DNA of 64,000 nt from Actinostola sp. cb2023. Lineage: Eukaryota > Cnidaria > Anthozoa > Actiniaria > Actinostolidae. Under the pieces are notes generated by a model. It made no database searches, was not told where the DNA came from, and saw nothing but the letters and a program-made list of their open reading frames with translations. Both the position numbers and the translations under genes were made by a program. Positions 12,541 to 23,866 of this stretch are shown here, in pieces (the first letter of the stretch is position 1; every line of letters begins with the position of its first letter). The stretch spans positions 186,001 through 250,000 of the forward strand of contig JAUJYZ010001432.1 of the NCBI GenBank assembly GCA_033675265.1, written 5' to 3'.

Positions 12541-12625
12541 TAAAACACTTCTCTCGTGTTCTGATCAGTCCCCGCGTGCTATAAATCTGCACATAGCACG
12601 CGTGCTCGTTTTAAATTTCTTCATT
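12541..12625 (+). repeat. Half copy of the GATCAGTCC hairpin MITE
   Basis: ACACTTCTCTCGTG, TCTGATCAGTCC and GCTATAAATCTGCACATA match one half of the complete hairpin element at 42713-42902. Confidence 0.65.
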
Positions 12626-12646
12626 ACGTTTACTTATTAACTTAAA

Positions 12647-12828
12647 ATGGGGCGAAAAATACGTATTTTTTTGTTTTAATAAATTTGAACATACCTTGGT
12701 CCTGTGTTGTTGTTAATGCTATTTAACGTCATTCTGGCTGGTTTTTAGCCCTTTTAGAGCGGTTTTTAACACAGGACCAAGGTATGTTCAAATTTATTAA
12801 AACAAAAAATACGTATTTTTCGCCCCAT
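12647..12828. mobile_element. Short foldback MITE, TIRs of about 60 bp
   Basis: The ends ATGGGGCGAAAAATACGTAT and ATACGTATTTTTCGCCCCAT are perfect inverted copies. They extend inward through AATTTGAACATACCTTGGTC for about 60 bp, with a ~65-bp loop. No TSD is certain. Confidence 0.85.
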
Positions 12829-13550
12829 ACATTCACTGTAAATCACGTTCGTACACTCCACAAATGTATTGCTTGGGCTGCCTGTGATTGAACAGTGGCG
12901 TACACACATTACATCAAGCATTAATATTTGTTGCGATAATCATTTCACGTGATCCGTGCATAATGTGTTCAGTACCTACGGGTCCTACGGCAAGATACGT
13001 AGAAAGTCGAAATTATTGCTCGATATTCGTAAATTTCATGTTCTAAGATGGGAGCCTCGTTGAAGTTGTCTTTCATTGCGTTTTTTTTAGTTTTATTAAA
13101 ACTCGAGATTTGTTCGGAGCGTACTGAATAATTTTAAAGCATGGCTAGTATTGTGGGTTTTCCCTATGCCCTGTGTCACGTATTAAAGGCTACGCATCTC
13201 ATCTTCATATAGCATACATGTGTAGTTGAATTTCAGTTCACGAAGTAACTGATTTCAACGAATTCACGAAAAGTTTTGTCGAAGAACGAATAAACCCTGG
13301 GATCCAGGGTCGGACTAGGACGGACCATAACTCGAACTATAACTCGAACCGTAACTCGAACCGTAACTCGAACTCGAACTCGAGTCCAAACTCGATGATT
13401 CATGACTCCCCAAAAATATACGATGGCACTTCACTTGGTTGAATTCCGGAGTGCAGTCAGAATTCGTGATTTGAGTTTAATTTTGTTTTCGAAAACAGAA
13501 GATTGAATATTGCAGTATAGAGGGGCACGCTTCATGTCCTTTGACTGTAA

Positions 13551-14286
13551 ATCAGTTTCGAACAATGAAAATGTAGAACTACTCCCGACTACATAAATTA
13601 GAGCACCGAGGTAGTGAATGCTGCATTCCCGGTGCATTGTCCTATCTTGGATCACTGGAAATGGTACGCCGTCAACATATTTCACTATCTATCTACGTGA
13701 TATTCAGGTGAGTTTACTACAAATGTTGATTTCCGACTGTATTTATAAACGTAGTGCTTGTAGAACACAATTTCTGGGACAATTTGCAAATGACAGTGTC
13801 TGCAGTCTGTACTCTCTGTGTTTGATTGTTTGTCGTACACGTGCTACTGATGCCGGAACGTATTCAACAGCAGTATTTTAAAAGTTCAGGACAAATTAAA
13901 GTAGAACGGAAATTCAATTTGGCCATAGTTACTAACTATGATTGGGTTAAAACTATAGAAATCTCGAACATTTCAGCTGTAACTCGCTAGTGAAAAATAG
14001 TCGTCGTGTTTATACAGTACATCCTAGTCAAATGCAAGACACTGTCATTTGCAAATTGTCCCGGAAATTGTGTTCTACAAGCACTACGTTTAATACAGTA
14101 AATAAATCAACATTTGTAGTAAACTCACCTGAATATCACGTAGATAGATAGTGAAATATGTTGACGGCGTACCATTTCCAGTGATTCAAGATAGGACACT
14201 GCAGCGGGAATGCAGCATTTACTACCTCGGTGCTCTAATTTATGTAGTCGGGAGTAGTTCTACATTTTCATTGTTCGAAACTGATT
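13551..14286. mobile_element. Foldback, arms 13551-13804 and 14036-14286
   Basis: Arms of about 250 bp are inverted copies with few differences, sharing GTAGAACTACTCCCGACTAC, GGTACGCCGTCAACATATTT and GTAGTGCTTGTAGAACACAA. The right arm abuts arm B' (14287), so the elements are mosaic. Short ORFs across it are not considered genes. Confidence 0.85.
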
Positions 14287-14563
14287 TAAGATTGACATCG
14301 AATGACAGCGTGTGACTGTGACGTGTAACTGGTTCCCATGTGAAAAGGACGGTGTTTTCAAACAGTTTTTTCATTTCATTTTTTAGGACTCTGCGTTTTC
14401 AACTTTGGTAGAAAACGCGGAGTCTACCACGCCATGATTTTCTAACGTGACTCCGCCGCACTCCGCACTCCGCACTCCGCACTCCGCACTCCGCACTCCG
14501 CACTCCGCACTCCGCACTCCGCACTCCGCACTCCGCACTCCGCACTCCGCGTATTCTACCAGA
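14287..14563 (-). repeat. Inverted-repeat arm B' with expanded (CGCACTC)n
   Basis: Inverted partner of 10909-11131. Here the heptamer array (about 14456-14548) has roughly 13 copies, against about six in the other arm. The two arms have therefore changed independently since duplication. Confidence 0.85.
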
Positions 14564-14931
14564 CCACTGAGTGAATAAAATTCAAGAATCAGAATCTCTA
14601 TCAAGTGTATATCTCAGAAGCTATGAATAGAAAGCTCAAGAGTGTCGCAGTCCGGGGTCGCAGTTTACTGGGAAGAGAAATTAAACAATTCACGTAAACA
14701 TTGCAGATGACAGCGCGCGGATAATATCACTCTGTCACGTCATGTACATCACATCATATAAACCCATGACATATAGTTTATGATTAATATTCTTACAATA
14801 TTTCGGACTAGCTTGCAATATTGTGAAATCACTGTTACATGATTTAATACGACTCTTGGTTTAATAAATGTCTCGTAGACGAAAATCGGCATACTCGCTG
14901 TCCAGACGAAAGAAGGAAGAAATTAGATAAT

Positions 14932-15142
<211 letters not shown>

Positions 15143-15496
15143 ATGATATGGGACTTTGGTACACATACAATGTAGATGAGTATATCCAATAATATTTTAC
15201 AAAAGTTCATATATAATAATTAAATGTATATGAATGAAACTATAACAATAAGCATAGCACTATGATTATGTAAGAATAGAACTAATCTGAATTATCCAAA
15301 GAAACATCTAGACGTTCACAATAGATTCGTACGGCCCCGGGTTCGTAACATTTCATAATTTGATATATATATTAGAGAAAGAAAGGAAGAAAGGAAGAAC
15401 GAAAGATAGAGAGAGAGAGAAAGACGAAAGGAAGGAAGAAAAAAACCCCCAGAGAAACAGAAGAAAGAAAAAGAGAAAAAGAAAGGTCGAACGGTC

Positions 15497-15653
15497 CGGG
15501 ACTGAATACAACCATTCCCGAATTTCACTGGGGATCATTTCGGAGACAGTCTGGGGATCATTTCGGGTCCGGGATCATTTCGGAGCCAGTCTAGACACTT
15601 TGGGGATCATTTCGGGGCCAGGGATCATTTCGGAGCCAGGGATCATCACTTCG
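15497..15653 (+). repeat. CCGAAATGATC-repeat block, copy A' (inverted)
   Basis: Reverse-complement partner of 10222-10373. It lies directly beside the 5' end of the Helitron2-like element that starts at 15673, and follows a purine-rich GAAAGAAAGGAAG tract (15373-15485). Confidence 0.85.
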
Positions 15654-16140
15654 ATCGCTTTCGGCGAATAATTACTCGGGCCCAGGCCGCAGGCCGCCCG
15701 AGTTAGAAAATGCGGATTTCGGTAGTAGTAGTTTTGTTCGGCTTCAAAATGACGAGTATGCGACGTATTTAATCGTATCCGGAGTTTCAAGATTACTCCG
15801 CAGATTTGAAAAGATAAAGGAGACACAGGACTCAAGTAGATTATGAATCTTAGTTTTGAAAGCAGCTGTAGATCTTCAAGCTATTAAAAGGTCAGGATTC
15901 TAGTTCATCGTTCAATGACTAGAAGTGGTAAAAGGACTAGAAGCTCGCTTAAAATTTTTTTTTTTTTAAACAAACGCGAGGCCGTTATCGGAACCATCTG
16001 ACCTATGCAACCTCAAGACGTATCATGTTCGTACTCACCGGACTAATAGTCTCCCTCGTCACTCAACTGTCACTGATTGTCATGACGTCAGAGAAATTAT
16101 ATTGTATTGAAGAAGATGTCCTTGTTTTATTCGACGTTCG

Positions 16141-17396
16141 AACCACGGGCAACAGGTCACGTAGAGTCAGTATTTTGGGTAATATTTGTATTTTGCGTAT
16201 CGGTTATAAGCTGTCCGAAGCTCTGTTATTGTACTGTATTTGTATCTGATGACCTTTAGTAATCCGAACCCCGACATCTGGTTTTATTTATGACGTCAGC
16301 GAAAGCCCCGACTACCTAAGAAGGGAGAAGGGTAGCCTCCTCCGCAGGCAACTCCTTGGGGTTTGGGATTCCTGTGTGATGAAGAGAGGGAAATGGGGAG
16401 AGAGAAAAAAGACGAAGGGGGAAGGGGGAGAGGAAGGAGAAGGAACTGCTCTCTCGACTCCAGTCTTCCTCTTTTGTATCCCTAGTCCTCCCTCTTCCTA
16501 TTTTCTACCACAGGAATCCCAATTCCGATAAAAATTCCATTCCGATAAAGTAGCCTGCGGAGGAGGCTAGGAGAAGGGTATGCAACAGACCCTTATGTAA
16601 ACAAAAAGCTTCGTCCTGAGTTTGTGCAAGAAAAGTCACGTGGGGTGGACAAGTGATGACAGGGATCGCAGTGTTAACAGATTTGTATCACAACAAACTC
16701 TTGAAATATAAACGGTCAGCAACAGACACACGGGCAGTGAAATCAGAATATGTATTTAATCTAAAAGAAATGCTAGAGCTATATATTTTAGAAGTTGGGG
16801 AATACCCAATAACATTGTAATCGAGACATGAGGTAAGTAAAACACGGCGGATTCAAATAGAAAGCTACTGATAACGGATGACATTTATTCCGAACCCTCA
16901 TCGACTGAATTTTGAAAGATTTTCAGGTAGGCATACGTTATTTATTCATGATTTATCTCGATTGTAGATTATTAGGACATATTTTTCTCTCTACGGATAG
17001 GAACAAACTCCTGAACGGAGATTACAAAATCCTGATTAAACAAAAGGTTAATAAGAAAAGTAAACAAACTTCGGTAAGTTCCAGAAACGCATCTATCATC
17101 ACTTGTCCACCCCACGTGATTTTTCTTGCACAAAGTCAAGACGAAGGAAGAGAGAGGTCTAAGCCAATCAGAAGGTAGGATTCAGGTCTGTTGCATACCC
17201 TTCTCCCTTCTTAGGTAGTCGGGGCTTTCGCTGACGTCATAAATAAAACCAGATGTCGGGGTTCGGATTACTAAAGGTCATCAGATACAAATACAGTACA
17301 ATAACAGAGCTTCGGACAGCTTATAACCGATACGCAAAATACAAATATTACCCAAAATACTGACTCTACGTGACCTGTTGCCCGTGTTCGAACCGT
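16141..17396. mobile_element. Foldback, arms about 16141-16334 and 17201-17396
   Basis: Two arms of about 195 bp are almost exact inverted copies, sharing CGGGCAACAGGTCACGTAGA, GTATCGGTTATAAGCTGTCC and TTTATTTATGACGTCAGCGA. A second pair lies inside (about 16580-16660 and 17095-17195, CACGTGGGGTGGACAAGTGA). The left arm is interrupted by the insertion at 16335-16570. Confidence 0.85.
16335..16570. mobile_element. Small MITE, TIR TAGCCTCCTCCGCAGG, 10-bp flanking repeat
   Basis: TIRs GCCTCCTCCGCAGGC (16335-16349) and GCCTGCGGAGGAGGC (16553-16567). GAGAAGGGTA is repeated directly on both sides (16325-16334, 16571-16580), and removing the insertion restores the left arm of the host foldback. The interior has an inverted pair of the 14-nt motif variant TTGGGATTCCTGTG (16363-16376 and 16509-16522). 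Confidence 0.75.
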
Positions 17397-17846
17397 AACT
17401 CGAACCCGAACTCGATTCCAAACTCGACGTTTCGGGATCTGAAGCTAGAGAGGGGGCCTTTACACAAACTCATCAAAATCAAATCAATTGAACTCAAAGT
17501 CAAAAGGTAATCAAATGAACTCAAAGGCAAATCAAATGAACTCGACACATACATGTATATACATAGTCTCCCTCGTCACGCAACTGTCAGTCATTGTCAG
17601 GTCTCTCCTCGCGCAGCTGACATTGTCCTTGTTCTTCAACCAACTGGCATTCATTTTCAAGTACTTCCTCGAACAACTGACATTTTCCTTTTCACAATGC
17701 CCGAGTGAACGCTCATTGAGCGTCTTGTTGTTAATTAAACAGATATAAAATTAGCATAATACTTTTTCTATACAAGATCGGTTACAAGATTCAACAATTA
17801 ATAGACAAAAAATGTAAAAAAAAACGAATCATCATAATAATAATAA

Positions 17847-18876
17847 CTAGACGCTCTTCTAGCGTGAAGTCGGGCTTCTAATTGAAATGTAGCCTATTTG
17901 AACTAAATGTATAGATATCTTAGTGCGATCGTTGCGTGACTTGGTACTAGAAGATCCTTTCCTTGCAATTTCATTTCGCAAACTCAGCGAATCATGAATG
18001 ACAATGACATAGTTTATTTGGTACCATAAAATATCCATACAAATACAAATAGCGTATACATAAACTAGACATCGCAGAGTGATTAAATAATGTTTGGATG
18101 AAGTGTAAATATGGATTTACCTCGACGGTTATCGGTCGGCTGAAAACCTTACAACTGTTCTCTTCACCGCCGGCTGCGTGTTACCCTGGTTCCAGAGGCT
18201 TTGTTAACTGCGAGCTGCGAAGCAGCGAGAAAGAAAATCAAAGCCTCTGGTCGCGGCCGTTACGAATCTCACTTTCATGCAGACACCTAATCAATGACAG
18301 CCGTCAAACATGTCAGATACAATCGACCAATCAGTACTTTTGTAAGACGATCCCCGTTCGCTGATTGGTCGATTGTATTTGACATGCTTGACGGCTGTCA
18401 TTGATTAGGTGTCTGCATGAAAGTGAGATTCGTAACGGCCGCGACCAGAGGCTTTGATTTTCTTTCTCGCTGCTTCGCAGCTCGCGGGACGCCGCACATC
18501 GTATTATAGAGCTTAAAAAAAGCCTCTGGAACCAGGGTAGCTGCGTGTATCAACTCACTTCGATTCGTTTTTTAAAAATTCTGAAGATCTCTAAACCCTT
18601 TGCAGTACTAGTACTGGATTGATAAATCCATCGGCTCTATGAATTATTGTGGTTATTTTGAAAACAAGACGACACTGATAAACTTCCTCAACAAGGTTTG
18701 TGAATTCAGACTCGACCAGTCTCGTATTGATAACTGGTCATGTTGTTAGAGCCTTCGGTGATTATCTTAGCGGCCGGCACAGGGCGCATGCGCTGTAGAA
18801 CCCAATTAGTGATTTGGGGTCAACGAAGAACGGAGCTCATTTTTAGAGTCGGAGCTTCCACAGGAAGCCCGACTAA
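17847..18876 (-). mobile_element. Helitron2-like non-autonomous element E4
   Basis: In minus orientation the 5' end is TTAGTCGGGCTTCCTGTGG, with GAAGCTCCGACT closing a palindrome. The 3' end is GCCCGACTTC, then the hairpin ACGCT-AGAAG-AGCGT and CTAGTT, a canonical CTRR Helitron terminus. The internal part (17860-18660) is homologous to 41560-42050 in element E3. The 358-bp MITE at 18182-18539 is nested inside. Confidence 0.6.
18182..18539. mobile_element. MITE with TIR TACCCTGGTTCCAGAGGC and 9-bp TSD
   Basis: Inverted arms 18182-18325 and about 18362-18539. TSD GCTGCGTGT lies at 18173-18181 and 18540-18548. Each TIR contains its own hairpin (CCAGAGGCTTTG against CAAAGCCTCTGG). The homologous sequence near 41868-41890 lacks the insertion. 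The same TIR tip bounds the 5.67-kb element at 28221-33893. A 9-bp TSD is compatible with Mutator-like elements but is not proof. Confidence 0.88.
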
Positions 18877-19774
18877 TAACTTTATTTCTGTGTCAGGTAA
18901 AATAGCAGTTTCCTACTAAGTAAGGACACCTAAACTAAAATAAGAATAATCCCTGAATCCCATTCCCACTCCCTACCTCATTCAATTATATAATATAAGT
19001 AAACACCTTATAGCCTTTCTAGGCATAAAGGAACTTGCCGTCAAATATCGGGCCTTGGAGGTTTTGAACTCAAGATCTATAGCACGGCCCGCAATGGAGG
19101 AAAAACAGAAAATTTTGAGTTCGTTTATACCAAACATGATCTGTTCACAAGTGAACTAAATGGTATGTTTGTAAATACAGTATTCATTGTTACTATTAAA
19201 CTCGGCTAGGATCGGACAAGGCAACCGAAAATGAAATGGTACGCACTAGGAGCACTCACGATCATATGCTTTGAAGATGTTGCCGATAATGATGATGATG
19301 ATGATGATGATGATGATTATAATTATTATTATTATTTCTATCATGATATATAAAATTATTAATTTTTGTTCAATTGACCTCTGCTGAAGACCTATTAATG
19401 ATGTCAGAAAAAAAACAATGAAATTTGGAAAAACTAACGTGTTAAAATGGAAATAATAACATGGTAAAAGTCGTAAAAGTGCTATGGGAACTACATTTTG
19501 GAGACTGTTCTTTTCCAAATTCTTTCCTCGGCGGCTTTGTATTACAAAAAATGACTTCCTCTGATAACTGGTTTTAAACAATGGTCCCTTAATTTGTGCA
19601 AAACTTGACTGAGCTTATGCCGCTAAAACGGACATCTCTATTTAGGGTATAAGATTCACAACAAATACAGTTCTTGCAATCATACTGATTTGTCAATATA
19701 TAACTAGATATAATTTGGACGAAAACCCGTTCCCAAATAGCTTCCGCGTAGTAATACATGCATGTCTATTGAAG
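18877..19774. other. No gene; (GAT)n microsatellite at 19286-19335
   Basis: AT-rich sequence 3' of the dioxygenase gene, presumably holding its 3' UTR. No polyadenylation signal stands out in the first few hundred bases. A GAT/ATT microsatellite sits at 19286-19335. Confidence 0.45.
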
Positions 19775-21115
19775 TTAAGACATAGATTTGTTCATTTTAT
19801 TTGCCCTCCATTTTCCAATGTAGTCATCAATACCAACATAGCAGCCCATCAGTTTCCTAGAGCCTGATACCTTAGACCTGCCGTGAAGAGTTCGTCGATT
19901 ATCCATGATAATCACCTTACCGGGAGTCAGGTTGAACCACAGCTCGTTTTCAGGTCGGCGAACAATCGAGCCAAACAATCTTACTGCTTGGTAGAACTTT
20001 TCCATCTCTTCAAAAGTAAGATTCATATTCACCAGTGCACCAATGCGTGCATTATTGTAGCGAAGTTTGGTCAACTCCTGTGTGAAGGGATGGAGCTCAA
20101 GAAGAGGAGCCTGAGCTCGTGTACATAGGCCTTTACCATTGAACTCGAACGGGACGTCAGTGCTTGTTAAGATCTTGAAAGCATCTGGGTCTTCTTCAAA
20201 GAGAGATTTTGCTGCCCAAAACCCATCCACCAGTAGACTCGTCCCTCCAGAACCGTGATGGTGTGTAAGGTGCATTGCTTGTAGCCCCCCAGGCTGCATG
20301 AAATAAGTATGGCCTGTGTGGCCAGCCAAGGCATTGGAGAAATATGCAATGTCTGGCAAAGAAAACACTTCATTTTCTATCGTGTAAACACCATCGTAAA
20401 GAGTTTTCTGAAGATGGCCTGCGATTCGCTCGCAGACTTTTGCCAAAGATTCCTCATCCGTGGGTGTTTCGTTGACAAATGTGAACCCATACCGGAAAAG
20501 ACTATCCAGGCATTCCTGGACCAATTTCTCGTCGTTCATCACATCATGGTAGTTAAATTCTGGAGAAGGATTAGCAGCGAGTATTTCCTTGTTCCATAGA
20601 ATCATTTCAGATTCATTGGCTATCGTGCCAAATCCACGTTTTAGCTTTCCCTTCGAAAAGGCATCGTATGCATTCTCCTTCAGCCAAGAAGCATCAAAAC
20701 AAGTCACATGACCGTCTTCCCAAACAATATGGAGTTGATCGGCTGAGGCAACATCGACTTGCTGTGGACGTACTTGTTCAGGAATCAGCGCCATGTCGAT
20801 AGTTCTCTGTTTAGTACTTGGATCTAAACATGCTGGACACGGACAGTGATGACGAAGCCATACATGATGGAATCGAGCAGTACCATCTTGCCAATGAACG
20901 GAGAGACTTTTGTCATCGGTAACAGCGTTCAACAAACTCTTATCTTCAGGCAAAGTACTATATTGATAGCGGCTGGGTTTGCAGGGAATTCCAGGTGCAA
21001 CTCGAAAGGTTTTGCATAGAGTGCGACTGAGCCCCACACTTTTGTTGAAGAAAGAAAGAGACGAAATTCTTGAAGCAAACATGTTGGATTTCGTCAGACA
21101 ACTGATGATGGTCAT
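19775..21115 (-). CDS. TMLHE/BBOX1-family Fe(II)/2-oxoglutarate oxygenase with HxG metal motif
   Basis: A complete single-exon ORF of 446 residues. Residues 1-50 are basic, Ser-rich and almost free of acidic residues, like a mitochondrial presequence; Met12 is an alternative start. An N-terminal zinc-binding module follows: WLRHHCPCPAC, with Cys91, Cys93, Cys96 and His136 as probable ligands. The catalytic jelly roll covers about 190-435. Length and layout match trimethyllysine dioxygenase (TMLHE) and gamma-butyrobetaine dioxygenase (BBOX1), the mitochondrial and cytosolic hydroxylases of carnitine synthesis; HTYF, GGTSLLVDGF, RYNN, RRPENE and LHGR favour the TMLHE side. The distal iron ligand His411 and the 2OG-binding Arg420 (GSRKLMGCYV) are present. 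At the facial-triad position the family has HxD, but here it is His266-Thr-Gly268 (codon GGC at 20312-20314). The family call is firm. The reaction is uncertain: halogenase-like, altered, or inactive. Confidence 0.92.
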   Translation of the reverse strand: MTIISCLTKSNMFASRISSLSFFNKSVGLSRTLCKTFRVAPGIPCKPSRYQYSTLPEDKSLLNAVTDDKSLSVHWQDGTARFHHVWLRHHCPCPACLDPSTKQRTIDMALIPEQVRPQQVDVASADQLHIVWEDGHVTCFDASWLKENAYDAFSKGKLKRGFGTIANESEMILWNKEILAANPSPEFNYHDVMNDEKLVQECLDSLFRYGFTFVNETPTDEESLAKVCERIAGHLQKTLYDGVYTIENEVFSLPDIAYFSNALAGHTGHTYFMQPGGLQAMHLTHHHGSGGTSLLVDGFWAAKSLFEEDPDAFKILTSTDVPFEFNGKGLCTRAQAPLLELHPFTQELTKLRYNNARIGALVNMNLTFEEMEKFYQAVRLFGSIVRRPENELWFNLTPGKVIIMDNRRTLHGRSKVSGSRKLMGCYVGIDDYIGKWRANKMNKSMS

Positions 21116-23069
21116 GGGATGAGACTTGACTCAGTATTCGACCGGCAAGTTCTACATTTCATTTGAAGCGAAAAGCTTTTGACAAGCGAGCTGTCAACAG
21201 CACTCACACACCTACATCACGGTATGGTACGTCACGCGCGACATACTTCCAGCATATATATTTCACAATTTGTTTACATGAAATTACGTATGTTTGAATA
21301 CCGTACAAATCGTGAATTTTTTCCCCAAATAAATAGAAACCCGAACTCTGGTCACTATCTGGTCACTATCTGTCAGTGACTAATTAGATCCCATTGTCAT
21401 GACCAGTATGGACCGAATTAAGGTATCAGGATATGTTTTTTTAGCAAAAAATGTCAAAATCGGATTTTTAAAGATTTTGAATAAGCTTTCCTTTTTCTAT
21501 GACTTTCTTTAAAAGAAATTACAAATTTTAACGAATCAAGCAGAGAAAACGAAGATAACCAAAATTGTGACTATTTTGCTACAGGAAATGATATGTCAAC
21601 AGTAATTGGATGGATTGTGACGTCAGTCGAAGTGCATCAGTACGTGACTCTCATAACCACGCGGCATACAGAATAATTTTAACGATACACTTTTGAACTT
21701 TTTACATGTAAAAGCAAATATATGTTTTCAAGAAAACGTAAATCTTTATATTCTCATCCAAGAAGAAGATCGTCGACTTCGTCTTCGAAGAAACCGTTCC
21801 CAAACAGAGCAGAAAACCATACAAATACATACACACACACTAAAACATGCCCCGGCACCCGCAATACTCGAACAAGCCAAAGCACAATAAATTTACTGCG
21901 ATATTTTGTCATTTGCATATGACCTGTCGACCTTTGCTGAATACTGACTAGATATCTTGACAAGTGGTTGACAGATTCAATTACGCTAAGTGTTGGATAA
22001 ACATGGTGTGGCTTGATCCAAAACAGTAATTGCGTCTCGGAACTATTTTTAGCGCTAAATGCACGTCTTTCAAATGCTTAATGTCGCTAGGGTTTCGATA
22101 AATTTCGCTGAAAATTTGCAAGGTGGCTCAGCAATAGTTGATCTAAAAAATAGTGTCTCAGATTTGTTCATGTTATTTTCGTTCAAACGTTATGGACCTA
22201 TTTGTTGACAACATAGCTCTAAAATCAATTGCTCAACTTTGGCGTAGGATTGCGGTTGATCTAAAACAGATATCGGAAAACTGAGACACATATTTTAAGC
22301 TCATTATCTCAAAAGTCTGTTAGAGTGTTTTTCACAAGCATAGCTTAAATTCCATATGCAATCGAACTTTTAGAACGCACTACGGTCGAATTTCACGTAT
22401 ACTCGCCTAACAATTTGTATGATGCAAAATCTAAAAATATGAAAGTATACTCAAAAACTACATTTATTCAGCTTTCAGAAAATGTATACTTTCTTGGTTA
22501 AATATTGTAAAGCGCGCGTTCGTTCAAAATTCTGGCAGCGTGTGTCTAGACTGATTCACGATGATAACTCGCTGTTTTCGCTCCTTTGCTGCATTGCGAG
22601 CGAAAATCAGAATCAACGATAGCGAACAGTGCCTTCAAATGTAGCCAGAAAATTTGACCTCGAATAGCCCTTTCATCATGCAAGCTAACAGAAAATACTT
22701 TTAGTCGGGTCAAGTCAGAATTTCAGTTTCAGTTTTAATTTTGATTTAATGATTAATTCCAGGAGGTAAAATCACCAGAAGGGGAGGCGAAATCACCAGA
22801 GGGGGGCGAAATCTCCGGTGAATTCGCCCCGGGGGGGCGAATCCCACGGGGGAACGAATTCCCCCCGACACCGGCTGACCGTGTGTCAGTTTCAAGTGTG
22901 AATATTCGCATTGAAATCTCAATTATAAGTAATACATTAGTTATTCATAAGCTATCCAGTTTTTCAAATAGACAAATTATACTATTCAAAACAAAGAAAG
23001 GTAGACTCGCCTAATAATTTGCATACTTGTCACTTACATAAAACAAAACATTTCATAACTACAGTAGAG
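21116..23069. other. Upstream region, no gene recognised
   Basis: The first few hundred bases should hold the promoter of the minus-strand dioxygenase gene, but no core element is clear. A G/C-rich block at 22785-22870 alternates GGCGAAATC-type and GAATTCGCCCC-type segments. The rest is AT-rich. Confidence 0.4.
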
Positions 23070-23204
23070 TGATTCCAATAAACCTGGGCATTACTAACTA
23101 CACCAATACACACTATTAGACACTCACTCTTTTGTTGTCGTTTGTTACTTTGCATCTAATATACACTGACAGCTAATTAGTAGTGCCCAGGTTTATTGGA
23201 ATCA
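23070..23204. mobile_element. Hairpin MITE, TIR TGATTCCAATAAACCTGGGC
   Basis: The ends (23070-23098 and 23177-23204) are inverted copies of about 28 bp with one mismatch. A diverged end of the same family is at 868-895. No clear TSD. Confidence 0.8.
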
Positions 23205-23422
23205 CAGTCTAAGCTCTCCGGCACCAACTCTTATCCACAACTACTAACATTGCATTCACCGTCAGCATTCACTACAGTTTGTACTGCAAACGAACACTAA
23301 GAATAGATTCAGCGTTGGAAACGGGTGATAAACATTACAAACTAGTGCCGCGGAGGCAAAATAGCCACAAAATATAAAGTAACTCAATGTGATGTGGATG
23401 GGCTTCCTGATAGCTGTATTAA

Positions 23423-23866
23423 ATCAAAGCAAACCACTGGTCTGCATACTTGGTAACCGGAGCTAACCATATCAAAGCAAACCACTGGTCTGCGTACTTG
23501 GTAACTGAGCTAACCATATCAAAGCAAACCACTGGTCTGCGTACTTGGTAACTGAGCTAACCATATCAAAGCAAACCACTGGTCTGCGTACTTGGTAACT
23601 GAGCTAACCATATCAAAGCAAACCACTGGTCTGCGTACTTGGTAACTGAGCTAACCATATCAAAGCAAACCACTGGTCTGCATACTTGGTAACTGAGCTA
23701 ACCATATCAAAGCAAACCACTGGTCTGCGTACTTGGTAACTGAGCTAACCATATCAAAGCAAACCACTGGTCTGCATACTTGGTAACTGAGCTAACCATA
23801 TCAAAGCAAACCACTGGTCTGCGTACTTGGTAACTGAGCTAACCATATCAAAGCAAACCACTGGTC
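23423..23866 (+). repeat. Minisatellite, 47-bp unit, 9-10 copies
   Basis: Units contain ATATCAAAGCAAACCACTGG, TCTGCGTACTTGGTAACTGA and GCTAACC. Copies differ mainly by G/A at one position (CTGCGTA or CTGCATA). Confidence 0.95.

Larger units (their letters stand above)
15673..17727 (+). mobile_element. Helitron2-like non-autonomous element E1
   Basis: The 5' end is TTACTCGGGC with a palindrome closing in GCCCGAGTT at about 15704, followed by AAAATG. The 3' end has GCCCGAGTG (17699-17707), then the hairpin ACGCTC-ATT-GAGCGT and terminal CTTGTT. The 5' terminal ACTCGGGC is complementary to the 3' subterminal GCCCGAGT. This arrangement (asymmetric terminal inverted repeats plus a 3' hairpin, no TSD) fits the published Helitron2/Helentron design. 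No Rep/helicase is encoded. The foldback 16141-17396 is inside it. Orientation and family are inferred from structure only. Confidence 0.6.

Noticed and set aside
20312..20322. His269 or the GHTGHT duplication as a substitute metal ligand
   Set aside because: Alignment to TYF and PG keeps His266 as the ligand with no insertion; nothing else nearby supplies a carboxylate in register.
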